From Rahnella rivi (GTDB lineage Bacteria; Pseudomonadota; Gammaproteobacteria; Enterobacterales; Enterobacteriaceae): a DNA stretch of 64,000 nucleotides. Position 1 is the stretch's first letter, and every line of letters begins with the position of its first letter. The position numbers and the translations under genes were made by a program. Under the pieces are notes generated by a model. The model worked only from the letters and a program-made list of their open reading frames with translations. It ran no database searches and was not told where the DNA came from. Positions 1 to 9,211 of this stretch are shown here, piece by piece. The DNA is taken from positions 62,001-126,000 of the forward strand of contig NZ_JAFMOX010000059.1 in assembly GCF_019049655.1 (NCBI RefSeq). The letters run 5' to 3'.

Positions 1-856
1 CCACGGAAAGGTTGCCCTGCGCGACGGCACAGCTGTCCAGCGTCACGTCGCGGTTCATCACCACCGAGCCGGTACGGGAGTTGATGATCACTTTCGCATC
101 CATCGGCCCGACGTTGACTTCAATGTTCTGAATCTGCGCCAGAATGCGTACCTGCGAGACATTGCCGCGCGGCACCACAATCTGAATATTGCGGGAATCC
201 AGCGCAGAGGCCACGCCCATTCCCTGACGGTTGATGGCATCGCTGACTTGCTGCGCCAGATTAAAATCTTCGTCATTAAGTTGCAGACTGATCACGCCTT
301 CGGTGCCGAAGGTGCTTGGCAGTTCGCGTTCAATGGTGGCGCCGCCGGTGATACGTCCGCCGGATACCTGGTTAACCGTCACGCTGCTGCCCCCGGCAGA
401 AGCCCCGGCACCGCCGACCAGCACGTTACCCTGCGCCAGCGCGTAAACCTGATTATCCACCCCTTTCATCGGGGTCATCAGCAGGGTGCCGCCGCGAATG
501 CTTTTGGCGTTACCCATGGAGGACACCACCACGTCGATGGCCTGACCGGCGCGGGAGAACGGTGGCATCTTGGCGGTTACCATCACCGCGGCAACGTTTT
601 TCAGCTGCATGTTGGTGCCAGCGGGAACGGTTATCCCCAGCTGCGAGAGCATGTTGGTCAGCGTTTGGGTAGTGAAAGGCGTCTGCGTGGTCTGGTCACC
701 GGTACCGTCGAGGCCGACAACTAAGCCGTAGCCGATCAGGGCGTTATCACGCACGCCCTGTACCGTGGTCAAATCACGAATACGATCGGCTGATGCGGGC
801 AGTATCACCAGGGCGGACATCGCCAGACAGAAGATACCGGAAAGAATTTTTCGCAT
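1..856 (-). CDS. flgI: Flagellar P-ring protein FlgI (C-terminus cut by window edge)
   Basis: FlgI forms the periplasmic P-ring that surrounds the rod in the peptidoglycan layer. The reading frame starts at the ATG at 856 and is open to the left edge, so about 285 residues are visible; the roughly 80 C-terminal residues expected from the family length (about 365) lie outside. The first 22 or so residues form a typical Sec signal peptide (Met-Arg-Lys, hydrophobic core, Ala-Ser-Ala cleavage site). It is followed by the family-typical [15 protein letters not shown] and [17 protein letters not shown] segments. It follows flgH with a 10-base gap in the same minus-strand operon. Identification is by recognition of the conserved N-terminal sequence. 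Confidence 0.95.
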   Translation of the reverse strand, partial: MRKILSGIFCLAMSALVILPASADRIRDLTTVQGVRDNALIGYGLVVGLDGTGDQTTQTPFTTQTLTNMLSQLGITVPAGTNMQLKNVAAVMVTAKMPPFSRAGQAIDVVVSSMGNAKSIRGGTLLMTPMKGVDNQVYALAQGNVLVGGAGASAGGSSVTVNQVSGGRITGGATIERELPSTFGTEGVISLQLNDEDFNLAQQVSDAINRQGMGVASALDSRNIQIVVPRGNVSQVRILAQIQNIEVNVGPMDAKVIINSRTGSVVMNRDVTLDSCAVAQGNLSV

Positions 857-866
857 GATTGCCTCG

Positions 867-1598
867 TTATAACGGCGATAAGTTTAGGAAGAACCGCTGC
901 AACCAGCCCATGTTCTGCGCTTCGTTGATGTAGCCATTGCCCACGTACTCGATACGCGCATCCGCCACCTGTGTGGAGATCACCGCATTCGCGCCGCTGA
1001 TGGTGCGTGGGTTGACGACACCGGAGAACCGGATGAACTCGGTTCCCTGATTAATTTCGATTTGTTTCTCACCGACCACTTTCAGGTTGCCGTTTGCCAG
1101 CACTTCGCTGACGGTCACGGTCAATGTGCCGGTGAAGCTGTTATTGGCCGCTGCACCGCCTTTGCCTGCAAAGGTGTTATCGCCGGAGGTATCCACCGCC
1201 GCACGTGCGTTGCCGAACAGGCCTTCCAGATAACGCGGTGTGGTATCAAAGCCAAACTTGGTGGAGCCGTTGCGGCTGGCGTTGGCCGAGGAGCTTTTGC
1301 TCGCACTGACGTTTTCCTGCAACACAATGGTCAGGGTATCGCCGATATTGCGCGGACGACGGTCTTCGAACAAAGGCTGATAACCGTAGTTCATCGGCTG
1401 AACTGACTGGAAAATCGAACCGTTAGGAACCGGCGGTGCGGCTGGCGCAGGCTGAGCTGTGGTTGTGCCAGGGACCAGCGGGGTATGCGGAAAATACGCG
1501 CAACCGTTCGCCAGTAACGTCACTAACAGCGGCAGCGCCAGCTTGCCTGGTCGGTTTACAAGAGAAGTCTTTACCGACGTTATTTTTTTGGTCACCAC
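867..1598 (-). CDS. flgH: Flagellar L-ring lipoprotein FlgH
   Basis: FlgH is the outer-membrane L-ring lipoprotein of the basal body. The mature part is close to enterobacterial FlgH, with stretches such as [57 protein letters not shown] and the C-terminal [16 protein letters not shown] lipobox (LLANGC) lies about 30 residues after the chosen start. The open frame extends to 1718, but that extension is Cys/Arg-rich and non-conserved. I chose the GTG at 1598, which is preceded by a TTAAGGCG-like ribosome site and gives about 243 residues, near the family's 232. The second GTG at 1595 is equally possible. Confidence 0.93.
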   Translation of the reverse strand: MVTKKITSVKTSLVNRPGKLALPLLVTLLANGCAYFPHTPLVPGTTTAQPAPAAPPVPNGSIFQSVQPMNYGYQPLFEDRRPRNIGDTLTIVLQENVSASKSSSANASRNGSTKFGFDTTPRYLEGLFGNARAAVDTSGDNTFAGKGGAAANNSFTGTLTVTVSEVLANGNLKVVGEKQIEINQGTEFIRFSGVVNPRTISGANAVISTQVADARIEYVGNGYINEAQNMGWLQRFFLNLSPL

Positions 1599-1721
1599 AG
1601 TTATCGCCTTAAAAAAATCGACCTGACAGGAATCAGAAACCGTACAGGACAGGCACGTTTCCGCCCCTGTCCTCTTGTTTTTCCCGCCCTGACCGCAGAG
1701 TGCCGGTAAGGGCGGCAAAGA

Positions 1722-2504
1722 TTACAGCTGCGAAAGTTTCTGCAGCATTTCGTCCGATGTGGACACCGCTTTACTGTTGATTTCGTACGCACGTTGCGTC
1801 TGGATCATGTTGACCAGTTCTTCCGCCACGTTAACGTTCGAGGTTTCAACATAGCCCTGATACAACAGGCCAGCGCCGTTCAGACCCGGCGTGCTTTCTG
1901 TCGGCGCGCCGGAGCTTTGGGTTTCCTGGTACAGGTTTTCACCCATAGATTCCAGGCCGCTGTTGTTGATAAAGGTGCTCAGCGTCAGCTGACCGACCTG
2001 CTGGGCCGCCGTCTGCCCCTGCTGGGTGACGCTGACGATCCCGTCACGGCCAACGGTCATGCTGAGCGCGTTGGTCGGGATGGTGATCGCAGGAATGACC
2101 TGATAGCCGCTGGATGTCACCAGCTGACCGTTCTGATCCACCTGGAAAGAGCCGTCACGGGTATAGGCGGTGGTGCCGTCAGGCAGCTGGACCTGGAAGA
2201 AGCCCTCACCTTTTACGGCGATATCTTTACTGTTGCTGGTCTGCGACAGGTTGCCCTGCGAGAACAGACGTTCAGTAGAGACAGGGCGAACACCGGTACC
2301 GATCTGCAAACCGGAAGGCAGGTTCGTCTGTTCAGACGACTGCGCGCCTGGCTGGCGGATTGTCTGGTACAGCAAATCTTCAAAAACCGCACGCTGGCGT
2401 TTAAAGCCGTTGGTGCTGACGTTCGCCAGGTTGTTGGCGATGACGTCCATATTGGTCTGCTGTGCATCCAGACCGGTTTTCGCGATATAAAGCGATGGGA
2501 TCAT
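1722..2504 (-). CDS. flgG: Flagellar distal rod protein FlgG
   Basis: FlgG builds the distal rod of the flagellar basal body. The 260-residue product has the family's usual length, the N-terminal flagellar rod signature ([20 protein letters not shown], then [20 protein letters not shown]) and the C-terminal helix ending in [21 protein letters not shown] and MLQKLSQL, both part of the D0 coiled core. It lies between flgF (21-base gap) and flgH. Exported by the flagellar type III apparatus, hence no Sec signal. Confidence 0.97.
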   Translation of the reverse strand: MIPSLYIAKTGLDAQQTNMDVIANNLANVSTNGFKRQRAVFEDLLYQTIRQPGAQSSEQTNLPSGLQIGTGVRPVSTERLFSQGNLSQTSNSKDIAVKGEGFFQVQLPDGTTAYTRDGSFQVDQNGQLVTSSGYQVIPAITIPTNALSMTVGRDGIVSVTQQGQTAAQQVGQLTLSTFINNSGLESMGENLYQETQSSGAPTESTPGLNGAGLLYQGYVETSNVNVAEELVNMIQTQRAYEINSKAVSTSDEMLQKLSQL

Positions 2505-2525
2505 GTCGTTACTCCTCTGCCATCA

Positions 2526-3281
2526 TCAGGTCAGTGACAGCAGATTATTGGCGCGTTGTTCATTTTCATCGACGCTGTGGATGACTTTCATCTGCATCTC
2601 AAAGCGACGGGCGTTGGCGATCATGTCAACCATGGTTTCGACCGGTTTCACGTTGCTGCCTTCAAGGGTTCCCGGCATCACGTGAATGGTCGGGTCGGCG
2701 GCAAGCGCATTCCCACGGGCCTGTGCCGTTTCCGGCGTCAGACGGAACATGCCGTCATCGCCTCGCGTCACTTCGCTCCCGGTGGCTTTTACCAGTTTCA
2801 GTTTACCGAGCTGCCCCATGGTGTTGGGATCAGCGCCGGCTTCCAGCACGGCAATGGTGCCGTCCGCAGAGATGGTCAGCTGCGAGTTGGGCGGCACTTC
2901 AATCGGCCCGTTGTCGCCCATCACCGGATGACCCTGAACGGTCAGCTGGTTAGTGGGAGACACCTGCATGTCACCGTTACGGGTATAGGCTTCAGAGCCG
3001 TCAGGCATCTGCACCGCGAGGAAACCGTCCTGCTGTAAGGCAACATCCAGCGGACGGCCCGTGTAGTTAAGTTTCCCCTGCGACATGTCTGCGCCCGGCG
3101 TGGACGCGGTGACCAGTGTGCGGGTGTCCAGACTTTGGCCGTCCACCGGAACCGCGCGCATCGCTAAAAGCTGCGCACGAAATCCCGGCGTCGAGGCGTT
3201 TGCCAGGTTACTTGACGTGACCGACTGCTGAACCAGCGTCTGGCTGGCTGCGCCCATCGCGGTGTAGATAGCGTGATCCAT
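2526..3281 (-). CDS. flgF: Flagellar proximal rod protein FlgF
   Basis: FlgF is a proximal rod subunit. The 251-residue protein starts MDHAIYTAMGAASQTL and carries the rod-family motif SSNLANASTPGFRAQL near residue 25. It has the central YTRNGDMQVSPTNQLTVQGHPVMG region shared by FlgE/F/G and a C-terminal MVDMIANARRFEMQMK helix. Length matches the family. The upstream flgE stop is about 30 bases away, so co-transcription in the flgBCDEFGHI operon is likely. Confidence 0.96.
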   Translation of the reverse strand: MDHAIYTAMGAASQTLVQQSVTSSNLANASTPGFRAQLLAMRAVPVDGQSLDTRTLVTASTPGADMSQGKLNYTGRPLDVALQQDGFLAVQMPDGSEAYTRNGDMQVSPTNQLTVQGHPVMGDNGPIEVPPNSQLTISADGTIAVLEAGADPNTMGQLGKLKLVKATGSEVTRGDDGMFRLTPETAQARGNALAADPTIHVMPGTLEGSNVKPVETMVDMIANARRFEMQMKVIHSVDENEQRANNLLSLT

Positions 3282-3310
3282 AGTGCTGCCCTATCGAGTT
3301 TTATCGCGCG

Positions 3311-4558
3311 TTAGCGCAGGTTAACCAGCGTGTTCAGGATGGAGTCCTGAGTTTTGATGGTTTGCGCATTCGACTGATAGTTACGCTGAGCAACGATCAT
3401 GTTCACCAGTTCGGCACTCAGATCGACGTTGGAAGATTCCAGCGCGCCACTGGTGATGCTGGCGAAACCGCCTTCGCTGGCGATGCCGTTTACGGGCTGA
3501 CCGGAAGAGGAGGTGGCAGTCCAGACGTTATCGCCTTCAGATTTCAGACCTTCCGGGTTAGAGAAGGAGCTCAGCACGATCTGGCCGAGTAACTGCGTTT
3601 TCTGGTTGGAGTAAGTGCCGGTGATGGTGCCGTCGTTATTGATGGTGTAACCGGTCATCTGGCCTGCGGCATAACCATCCTGCGTCAGGGAACCGATGCT
3701 GTTGCTGCCGGTGCTCTGCTGGATACTGCCGGTGAAGTCCAGTGCAACGGTCTGCCCGGGGACCGCGCCGTTGGTGGCGGTATTCATCGGTAAGGTCAGG
3801 GTCAGACCGGTTTGCGCAGCGCCAGTGGCGGAGCTGGTGCTGGTCAGTGCGCCGCTGGTGGTGAAGTTCAGAGAGCCGATTTTGGCGGCGGTTGAACCGG
3901 CCACGCTGCCGTCCTGCGAGTAGACATCCCAGCTGTTCGCCAGGGTGGCCGACTTCACGAAGTAGACGTTATTATCGTGCGCGTTACCCAGTGAGTCATA
4001 CGTCGTGATGCTGTTGACGTAGTTGTAGCTGGTGTCATCGCTGCTGTTGAATGTGGCGGTTTTCGGCGCGGTATCCGTTGAGTTCAGGTTGGCGACCATC
4101 GTGCCACCCACAGTCGATTTGGCGCTCATCATGGTGGTTGGCACGCTCAGGGCAACAGGTTGCGCACCGGCCGCGATAGTCGGCGGTGTGCCGGTGGCCG
4201 GATAACCGGTCACGCTCAGACCCTGCATGTTCACCAGATTACGGTTAGCGTCGAGAGACAGCTGGCCGTTACGCGAGTAATACACGGTGCCGCTGCTGTC
4301 GGCCAGACGGAAGAACCCGTTTCCGCTCAGTGCAACGTCCAGACCACGGGACGTTGTGGTGGTGGTACCGTCATTGAAATTCTGTGTGACTGCGGCGACT
4401 TTAACGCCCATCCCCGTTTGTGAACCGGCGAACATATCGGCAAAAGAAGCGGTCGCGGTTTTGAAACCCACGGTCGCGGAGTTGGCGATGTTGTTACCGA
4501 TCACGTCCAGGTTGGACGATGCTGCGCTCAGGCCGCTGACTGCTTGTGAAAAGCTCAT
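3311..4558 (-). CDS. flgE: Flagellar hook protein FlgE
   Basis: FlgE polymerises into the flexible hook. The 415-residue protein has the hook N-terminus (MSFSQAVSGLSAASSNLDVIGNNIANSATVGFK), a long Ser/Thr/Gly-rich variable surface domain in the middle, and the conserved C-terminal helix (SSNVDLSAELVNMIVAQRNYQSNAQTIK, split here for length) that packs into the inner D0 tube. The size is slightly above the E. coli protein (about 402), within the normal range for the variable domain. It is separated from the upstream flgD by an unusually long spacer containing an inverted-repeat-ended element. Confidence 0.96.
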   Translation of the reverse strand: MSFSQAVSGLSAASSNLDVIGNNIANSATVGFKTATASFADMFAGSQTGMGVKVAAVTQNFNDGTTTTTSRGLDVALSGNGFFRLADSSGTVYYSRNGQLSLDANRNLVNMQGLSVTGYPATGTPPTIAAGAQPVALSVPTTMMSAKSTVGGTMVANLNSTDTAPKTATFNSSDDTSYNYVNSITTYDSLGNAHDNNVYFVKSATLANSWDVYSQDGSVAGSTAAKIGSLNFTTSGALTSTSSATGAAQTGLTLTLPMNTATNGAVPGQTVALDFTGSIQQSTGSNSIGSLTQDGYAAGQMTGYTINNDGTITGTYSNQKTQLLGQIVLSSFSNPEGLKSEGDNVWTATSSSGQPVNGIASEGGFASITSGALESSNVDLSAELVNMIVAQRNYQSNAQTIKTQDSILNTLVNLR

Positions 4559-4597
4559 GTTAGCTCCAGTTTACTGTGTAGTGTTTATGCATCTTTA

Positions 4598-4728
4598 GCT
4601 CCTCCCCTGCGAAGAGGCGTCTTTGGCTCCCTCTCCGGCAACGGTGAGGGTTGGGGGGCGATATCACGGCTGCGCAGGCGCGACCCGTAATACACACTCC
4701 CCGCCTCCCCCTTTGCAGAGGGAGGAGC
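4598..4728. repeat. Small inverted-repeat-ended element between flgD and flgE
   Basis: The 177-base spacer between flgE and flgD contains a 131-base G/C-rich segment with imperfect terminal inverted repeats of about 17-18 bases. The left end reads GCTCCTCCCCTGCGAAG and the right end is CTTTGCAGAGGGAGGAGC. Internal C- and G-runs suggest further pairing. Other genes of this operon are spaced by 0-30 bases, so this looks like an inserted non-coding repeat (MITE- or REP-like). No reading frame for a transposase is present. Element identity is inference; no second copy was seen in the window. Confidence 0.5.
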
Positions 4729-4735
4729 AAAACGA

Positions 4736-5425
4736 TTACAAAATCTGTCTTACCTGATCGACTGTCGTCGTTCCGCGTACACCGAGATCCAGCGAGGTGC
4801 CGGTCTTGCTGTTGATCACGCCGTTGACCAGTGCATAGTTCAGCGGTGTTGCCACCATTTGCTGATTGTTATTCAGCGCATTGATGCTGAAGGAATAGCT
4901 GCCGTTCGGGGCTTTGGTGCCGTCGTCCTGCGTGCCATCCCAGGTGTAGCTGTGGACACCGGCAGTCTGGGAACCCAGGCTGATGGTCTTCACGGCTTTG
5001 CCCGTAGAATCGGTGATGGTAGCGGTCACGTTGTCTGATGCGCTTTCCAGCTCCAGGCCAAATGGCGTGGTGCTGACGGTGCCGTCTGTGTCGCTGCCGA
5101 CCAAAATAGTGCTGCCGGAAACCATCACTCCGTGGCCGATCAGCGAACTTGCCTGAACTGAGGTGCCGTTGGTGATTTGCCCGGAAATGCTGCCCAGCGT
5201 CGTGTTCAGTTTTTCAATGCCGCTCACGGTGCTGATTTGCGCTAACTGGGTGGTCAGCTGGCTGTTATCCATCGGATTGGTAGGATCCTGGTTTTTCAGC
5301 TGAGCCACTAACAGGGTCAGAAAACTGCTGGAGAGGTCGTCAGCCGAGCTTCCCGTGGTGGACGTCGCAGCGGTAGCCGCGATGGTGTTATCCGTGGTGT
5401 CGTTAATCGACGTGGTAATTGCCAT
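4736..5425 (-). CDS. flgD: Flagellar hook-capping protein FlgD
   Basis: FlgD is the cap that guides hook subunit assembly and is discarded afterwards. The product is 229 residues, near the family norm. It shows the signature SSFLTLLVAQLKNQDPTNPMD followed by NSQLTTQLAQISTVSGIEKLN in the N-terminal third. The C-terminal half has the FlgD Tudor/Ig-like segments (SYTWDGTQDDGTKAPNGSYSF). The gap to flgC is about 11 bases. Downstream it is parted from flgE by the repeat element at 4598-4728, which may affect stability or termination of the operon transcript. Confidence 0.95.
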   Translation of the reverse strand: MAITTSINDTTDNTIAATAATSTTGSSADDLSSSFLTLLVAQLKNQDPTNPMDNSQLTTQLAQISTVSGIEKLNTTLGSISGQITNGTSVQASSLIGHGVMVSGSTILVGSDTDGTVSTTPFGLELESASDNVTATITDSTGKAVKTISLGSQTAGVHSYTWDGTQDDGTKAPNGSYSFSINALNNNQQMVATPLNYALVNGVINSKTGTSLDLGVRGTTTVDQVRQIL

Positions 5426-5436
5426 GGTGCGCTCCG

Positions 5437-5841
5437 CTATTGACCCAGAGTCAGAGTTTTCATCATCAACGACTTGGTGGTATTGAGCACCTCGACGTTG
5501 GCCTGATAACTGCGGGAAGCGGAGATGGTGTTGACCATTTCGCTGACCACATCTACGTTTGGCATCTGCACGTAACCCTTGGCATCCGCCATCGGATTAC
5601 CCGGCTCGTACACCATGCGCATCGGCGCAGGATCATCAACGATCTGCGCCACTTTCACCCCACCGGTTTCCTGTCCAGGTGCAGCATCCACCTGAAAGAC
5701 CACCTGTTTTGCCTTGTAAGGCTGACCATCAGGGCCGGTGACACTGTCGGCGTTGGCCATGTTACTGGCGCTGACGTTCAGACGCTGAGACTGCGCAGCC
5801 AGCGCAGAACCGGCGATATCAAAAATACCAAGCATCGACAT
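5437..5841 (-). CDS. flgC: Flagellar proximal rod protein FlgC
   Basis: FlgC is a proximal rod component. The product of about 134 residues begins [21 protein letters not shown], has the rod motif [14 protein letters not shown] and ends in the conserved [23 protein letters not shown] helix region (shown in part) and [10 protein letters not shown]. The frame is open to 5847, but that first codon is TTG. The ATG at 5841, with AAGGA located inside the end of flgB, is preferred and gives the usual family length. Confidence 0.94.
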   Translation of the reverse strand: MSMLGIFDIAGSALAAQSQRLNVSASNMANADSVTGPDGQPYKAKQVVFQVDAAPGQETGGVKVAQIVDDPAPMRMVYEPGNPMADAKGYVQMPNVDVVSEMVNTISASRSYQANVEVLNTTKSLMMKTLTLGQ

Positions 5842-5847
5842 GAGCAA

Positions 5848-6258
5848 TTATCCTTGCAGCACCGACATCATTCCTTTGACCTGTCCGCCGAGGACGGTCA
5901 AATCGGTCTGATAGCGCACGCTGTTATCGGCGAAGTTGGTACGTTCACGGTCCATATCGACTGTGTTACCGTCCGCTGAAGGTTGATCCGGGATCCGGTA
6001 CATCAAATCCATATCGGCTGCCTGGACGTTCGATGCCGGAATGTGGCGGTCAGAGGTCAGTGACAAAGACATACCGCTGCCACTGGCGCGGCCCTGCTCC
6101 ATCACTTTCTGTAACTGACTGGCGAAATCGATATCGCGCGCCTGATAACCTGGGGTATCGGCGTTGGCGATATTGGCTGAAAGTATTTCTTGCCGCTGGG
6201 CGCGCAGGTTGAGCGCTTCCTGTTGGAACTGTAGTGCGGCGTTCAATTTGTCGAGCAT
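5848..6258 (-). CDS. flgB: Flagellar proximal rod protein FlgB
   Basis: FlgB is the first rod subunit added to the MS-ring. The protein is 136 residues with the rod-family pattern [28 protein letters not shown] near residues 18-45 (abridged) and a C-terminal [20 protein letters not shown] helix. It is the first gene of the minus-strand flgBCDEFGHI operon and is divergent from flgA. The start ATG at 6258 is preceded by a GGAGGG ribosome site. A candidate FlhDC box lies in the flgB-flgA spacer. Confidence 0.95.
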   Translation of the reverse strand: MLDKLNAALQFQQEALNLRAQRQEILSANIANADTPGYQARDIDFASQLQKVMEQGRASGSGMSLSLTSDRHIPASNVQAADMDLMYRIPDQPSADGNTVDMDRERTNFADNSVRYQTDLTVLGGQVKGMMSVLQG

Positions 6259-6319
6259 GCGCCCTCCGCAAATGAGATTTTGGAGCGGACAGCATAATTG
6301 CGGGTGTCAATAACCTATC

Positions 6320-6355
6320 GTCTGAATAAGCATAAAATCGGGCGCTATTTGTCCC
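6320..6355. promoter_or_regulatory. Candidate FlhD4C2 binding site between flgB and flgA
   Basis: The divergent spacer holds a right half CGCTATTTGTCCC at 6343-6355. It matches the first eight bases of the known FlhDC half-site (CGCTATTTCTGCCATT) exactly and several after that. A weaker left half GTCTGAATAAGC lies at 6320-6331, with an 11-base spacer, the spacing known for this activator. The position fits class II activation of both flgA and flgB. Match quality was judged by eye. Confidence 0.55.
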
Positions 6356-6422
6356 TTTAGGAATTGAAAAGTGCGGGTAGACTTGTCGCCAGTAGACTTT
6401 TTGCCATCAGGATGAATCGCGA

Positions 6423-7148
6423 ATGAACAGGCTGACATTGCGTCATACGGGTATCACGCTGGGTTGCATCCTTCTCGGGGCACTGTCCGGTGAAATGAGC
6501 ATTGCCCAGACGGCACCGGTGAGAAGCGCGCCTGTTTCAGCCAACAGCGACACCTTGCTGACGTCGCAAATCCAGCAGTTTTTCCGCCAGCAATACAGTG
6601 AAAGCGGAATGCAGGTGACGGTGGTGGTGACAACGCCCGCCGCGCGGCAGCCGCAGTGCCTCGCGCCGCAGTTTATGCTTTCGCCGAACAGCCGCACCTG
6701 GGGCAATGTGTCGGTGGCGGTGAACTGCAACGGCAAAAAAAGCTACGTACAGACCAAAGTGCAGGTGAGCGGAACCTATTGGGTGGCGGCCAAAAACGTG
6801 CCTGCCGGCGCGCACCTGGCAGAAGCAGATATGCAGCAAAAGACCGGACGACTGGATCTTCTGCCGCCGAAAGCAGTTTTAGACAGCAAACTGGCGCTGA
6901 ACGGCGTAACCCTGCGTAACATCAACATCGGCCAGCCGCTGACGCTCTCGATGCTGCGCCGTCCGTGGATGGTGCACGCCGGGCAGGAGGTACAGGTTCA
7001 GGCAACGGGCAGCGGGTTTAACGTATCCAGCGCCGGTAAAGCGATGAACAATGCCGCAGCGAATGAATCAGTCCGGATCAGAATGCCGTCAGGCGTGATC
7101 GTCAATGGTACTGTGGGTTCAGACGGGTCTGTCACCGTGGAGATTTAG
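6423..7148 (+). CDS. flgA: Flagellar P-ring assembly chaperone FlgA
   Basis: FlgA is the periplasmic chaperone that promotes P-ring (FlgI) assembly. The 241-residue protein starts with an N-terminal hydrophobic segment (LGCILLGALSGEMSIAQ) consistent with a Sec signal peptide. A SAF-like C-terminal domain follows, with GTYWVAAKNVPAGAHLAEADM, RNINIGQPLTLSMLRRPWMV and GQEVQVQATGSGFNVSSAGKA. It ends in NESVRIRMPSGVIVNGTV, the typical FlgA close. It is divergent from flgB and upstream of flgM. Length is a little above E. coli FlgA (219). Confidence 0.93.
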   Translation: MNRLTLRHTGITLGCILLGALSGEMSIAQTAPVRSAPVSANSDTLLTSQIQQFFRQQYSESGMQVTVVVTTPAARQPQCLAPQFMLSPNSRTWGNVSVAVNCNGKKSYVQTKVQVSGTYWVAAKNVPAGAHLAEADMQQKTGRLDLLPPKAVLDSKLALNGVTLRNINIGQPLTLSMLRRPWMVHAGQEVQVQATGSGFNVSSAGKAMNNAAANESVRIRMPSGVIVNGTVGSDGSVTVEI

Positions 7149-7179
7149 TGATAAATTGTCACTTTTTCGGCAATAAGGT

Positions 7180-7206
7180 TAAAGTTATTGCGCCACATGT
7201 CGATAA
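7180..7206 (+). promoter_or_regulatory. Sigma-28 (FliA) promoter of flgMN
   Basis: TAAAGTTA at 7180-7187, an 11-base spacer and GTCGATAA at 7199-7206 match the FliA promoter pattern (TAAAGTTT-N11-GCCGATAA) with only two mismatches. It lies about 145 bases upstream of the flgM start, on the coding strand, just after flgA. This gives class III control of the anti-sigma factor and the FlgN chaperone, as in other enterobacteria. Confidence 0.85.
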
Positions 7207-7352
7207 CACACGTATCAGAGTCGTCACACGACGGCATTTTTAGGGTGAGACCCTACTGTTGCCCTGACCGCCTCGTGTTACACACAAGCCTGCCTCATCG
7301 GCCTGTGAAGTGAATAAACGTGGCAGAACAGGCAATTACCGGAGAAAAAATT

Positions 7353-7655
7353 ATGGCTATTGATCGTACTCAAGGCGTTTCGCCTCTCAGCCCGATCCAG
7401 CAACGCGACCCTTCTGAAAACGCCGTGCAGAATACGCGTAAAGAAGAAACCGTTTCAGGCACCAAAACCAGCGGTACCGCAGTGACCCTCAGCGAAGCAC
7501 AAACCTCGCTGACGCAGTCAAGCGCGCAAGATATCAATTCAGCCCGTGTAGACGAGCTTAAGCAGGCGATCCGTGATGGTAAACTGACAATGGACACAGG
7601 CAAAATTGCCGATGCGCTGTTGCAAGATACACAGGATTATCTCAAAGATTTTTAA
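7353..7655 (+). CDS. flgM: Anti-sigma-28 factor FlgM
   Basis: FlgM binds and inhibits FliA until the hook is complete, then is secreted. The 100-residue product starts MAIDRTQGVSPLSPIQQRD and ends in the sigma-28-binding helices (SARVDELKQAIRDGKLTMD, then TGKIADALLQDTQDYL). The frame is open upstream to a GTG at 7320, but the ATG at 7353 with GGAG 8-12 bases before it gives the known family start and length (97 in E. coli). It is expressed from the sigma-28 promoter at 7180-7206 and is probably co-transcribed with flgN. Confidence 0.95.
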   Translation: MAIDRTQGVSPLSPIQQRDPSENAVQNTRKEETVSGTKTSGTAVTLSEAQTSLTQSSAQDINSARVDELKQAIRDGKLTMDTGKIADALLQDTQDYLKDF

Positions 7656-7676
7656 GTTGAAAGGTAATTAGGCCCG

Positions 7677-8114
7677 ATGAAGAACTTTATCAAGACCATG
7701 ACTACCCTGGTTGAAACGTTGCAGGCGCTGGATCAAGTGATTAATCACGAACAAACGATACTGTGCTCAGGCCGCGTTAACGGAGCGGCCCTGCAACACA
7801 TTACCGAGCAGAAAAGCTCATTACTGGCCACGGTAGACTATCTTGATAAACAACGTCGTCAGCACGACGAACGCCTGAAACAATCCGCCCCCTACTCACG
7901 TCAGCCAGAAATCGCTGCAATGTGGAAGCAGGTGGTGCAGATGACCACCAATCTGAGTCAGATCAACCGGCACAATGGATTATTGCTGGGTAAACAGATC
8001 GACTACAACACCGAAGCTCTGGCGATCCTCAACGCCAGCCAGTCGCAGAAATTCTACGGTGCAAACGGTTTGGAAACGGTGACAGGACAAAGTGTCCGTA
8101 AGATCTCCGTGTAG
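7677..8114 (+). CDS. flgN: Flagellar export chaperone FlgN
   Basis: FlgN is the type III chaperone for the hook-filament junction proteins FlgK and FlgL. The 145-residue, mostly helical protein begins MKNFIKTMTTLVETLQALDQV and contains the family pattern LQHITEQKSSLLATVDYLDK. It ends with NASQSQKFYGANGLETV, a conserved FlgN C-terminal feature. It lies 21 bases after flgM. It is the last flagellar gene before the accessory block that separates flg from flh. Confidence 0.92.
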   Translation: MKNFIKTMTTLVETLQALDQVINHEQTILCSGRVNGAALQHITEQKSSLLATVDYLDKQRRQHDERLKQSAPYSRQPEIAAMWKQVVQMTTNLSQINRHNGLLLGKQIDYNTEALAILNASQSQKFYGANGLETVTGQSVRKISV

Positions 8115-8431
8115 ACCGAAACAGAGTCGGGGGGAACACTTTCCCCTCAACACTCACCCCGCCTTTCACTTCACCACACTCCCTGCCAGACATTGATAGC
8201 ACGCGAAAAGCGCAACGCAACAACACCGCCCCCTGATGACGTTTAAACCGGCCCTCTGGCTGCGGCATTCTGCCGGTAACACATTTCCCCTAACGATTGA
8301 CCTGATTTCATCGACGAATGACCTGTGGGCATGTCACAGCCAGCCCCTCCCTCCTCTTATAGTAAATCCCTCCGAAGCCCCGCAACGACGGTGGCTCAGC
8401 CTCAACGTCAGATGAATCACAGGAGCAATCA
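8115..8431. other. Spacer between flgN and the UlaG-like gene
   Basis: This 317-base stretch shows no credible gene. It is rich in C-runs on the plus strand. A TATAGT hexamer near 8357 could be a -10 element for the following gene, but no clear -35 partner is visible, so no promoter is claimed. No convincing terminator for flgMN was found. Confidence 0.4.
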
Positions 8432-9211
8432 ATGAAATTAACGCAAATCCGCAACGCCACTCTGGTACTGGAATATGCCGGTAAAAAATTCCTTATCGAC
8501 CCGATGCTGGCAGAAAAAGAAGCCTGGGAGGGTTTTGCGGGGAATGCGCGCCCTCACCTGCGTAATCCTATGGTGTCTTTGCCCGTGGCCGTGGAGGATT
8601 TGCTGGCCGTTGATGCCGTTATCCTGACCCATACCCATACCGACCATTGGGATGAAGCGGCCCAGCAAGCGGTTCCAAATGACATGCTTATTTACACGCA
8701 GGATGAGCGCGACGCGGCGCTGGTCCGTTCTCAGGGCTTTCTTAACATCCGTGTTCTGAATGATGAAAATCATTTCGTTGATGGCCTGACGATTTATAAA
8801 ACTGACGGTCAGCACGGCAGGAATGAACTGTACGCTGATGCTCAATGGGGTGAGTTTCTGGGGGATGCGTGCGGGTTGGTCTTCACCCACCACAAAGAGA
8901 AAACGCTTTATATCGCAGGGGATACCGTCTGGGTAAAACCTTATGCCAAAAGCCTGCAACGCTTCAGGCCGGAGATTGTGGTGCTCAACATCGGCTATGC
9001 GGTTAACGATCTATACGGCCCGATTATCATGGGCAAAGAGGATGCGCTGCGCACGCTTAACATGCTGCCGACGGCGACCATCGTCGCGTCTCACATGGAA
9101 TCGATTAACCATTGTCTTCTGACCCGTGCAGAGCTGAGAGCGTTCTCCCTGGAGCACAATATTGGGGACAAGGTTCTTATTCCTGCTGACGGTGACACAC
9201 TGGTTTTCTGA
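8432..9211 (+). CDS. Metallo-beta-lactamase-fold hydrolase, UlaG-like
   Basis: The 259-residue protein belongs to the UlaG/UPF0173-type branch of the metallo-beta-lactamase superfamily. It has an N-terminal MKLTQIRNATLVLEYAGKKFLIDPM strand pair (shown in part), the metal-binding signature THTHTDHWD around residues 69-77, a second metal region near GQHG and the AGDTVW and ASHME motifs that complete the two-metal site. It is probably a cytoplasmic esterase, lactonase or phosphodiesterase; the substrate cannot be read from sequence. The ATG at 8432 has a clear CAGGAG ribosome site. It precedes a GlxA-type regulator on the same strand, a common pairing for such hydrolases. Confidence 0.8.
   Translation: MKLTQIRNATLVLEYAGKKFLIDPMLAEKEAWEGFAGNARPHLRNPMVSLPVAVEDLLAVDAVILTHTHTDHWDEAAQQAVPNDMLIYTQDERDAALVRSQGFLNIRVLNDENHFVDGLTIYKTDGQHGRNELYADAQWGEFLGDACGLVFTHHKEKTLYIAGDTVWVKPYAKSLQRFRPEIVVLNIGYAVNDLYGPIIMGKEDALRTLNMLPTATIVASHMESINHCLLTRAELRAFSLEHNIGDKVLIPADGDTLVF

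Noticed and set aside
1794..2537. A 247-codon plus-strand frame opposite flgG
   Set aside because: It mirrors flgG exactly and shows no protein family features, so it is an antisense artefact.
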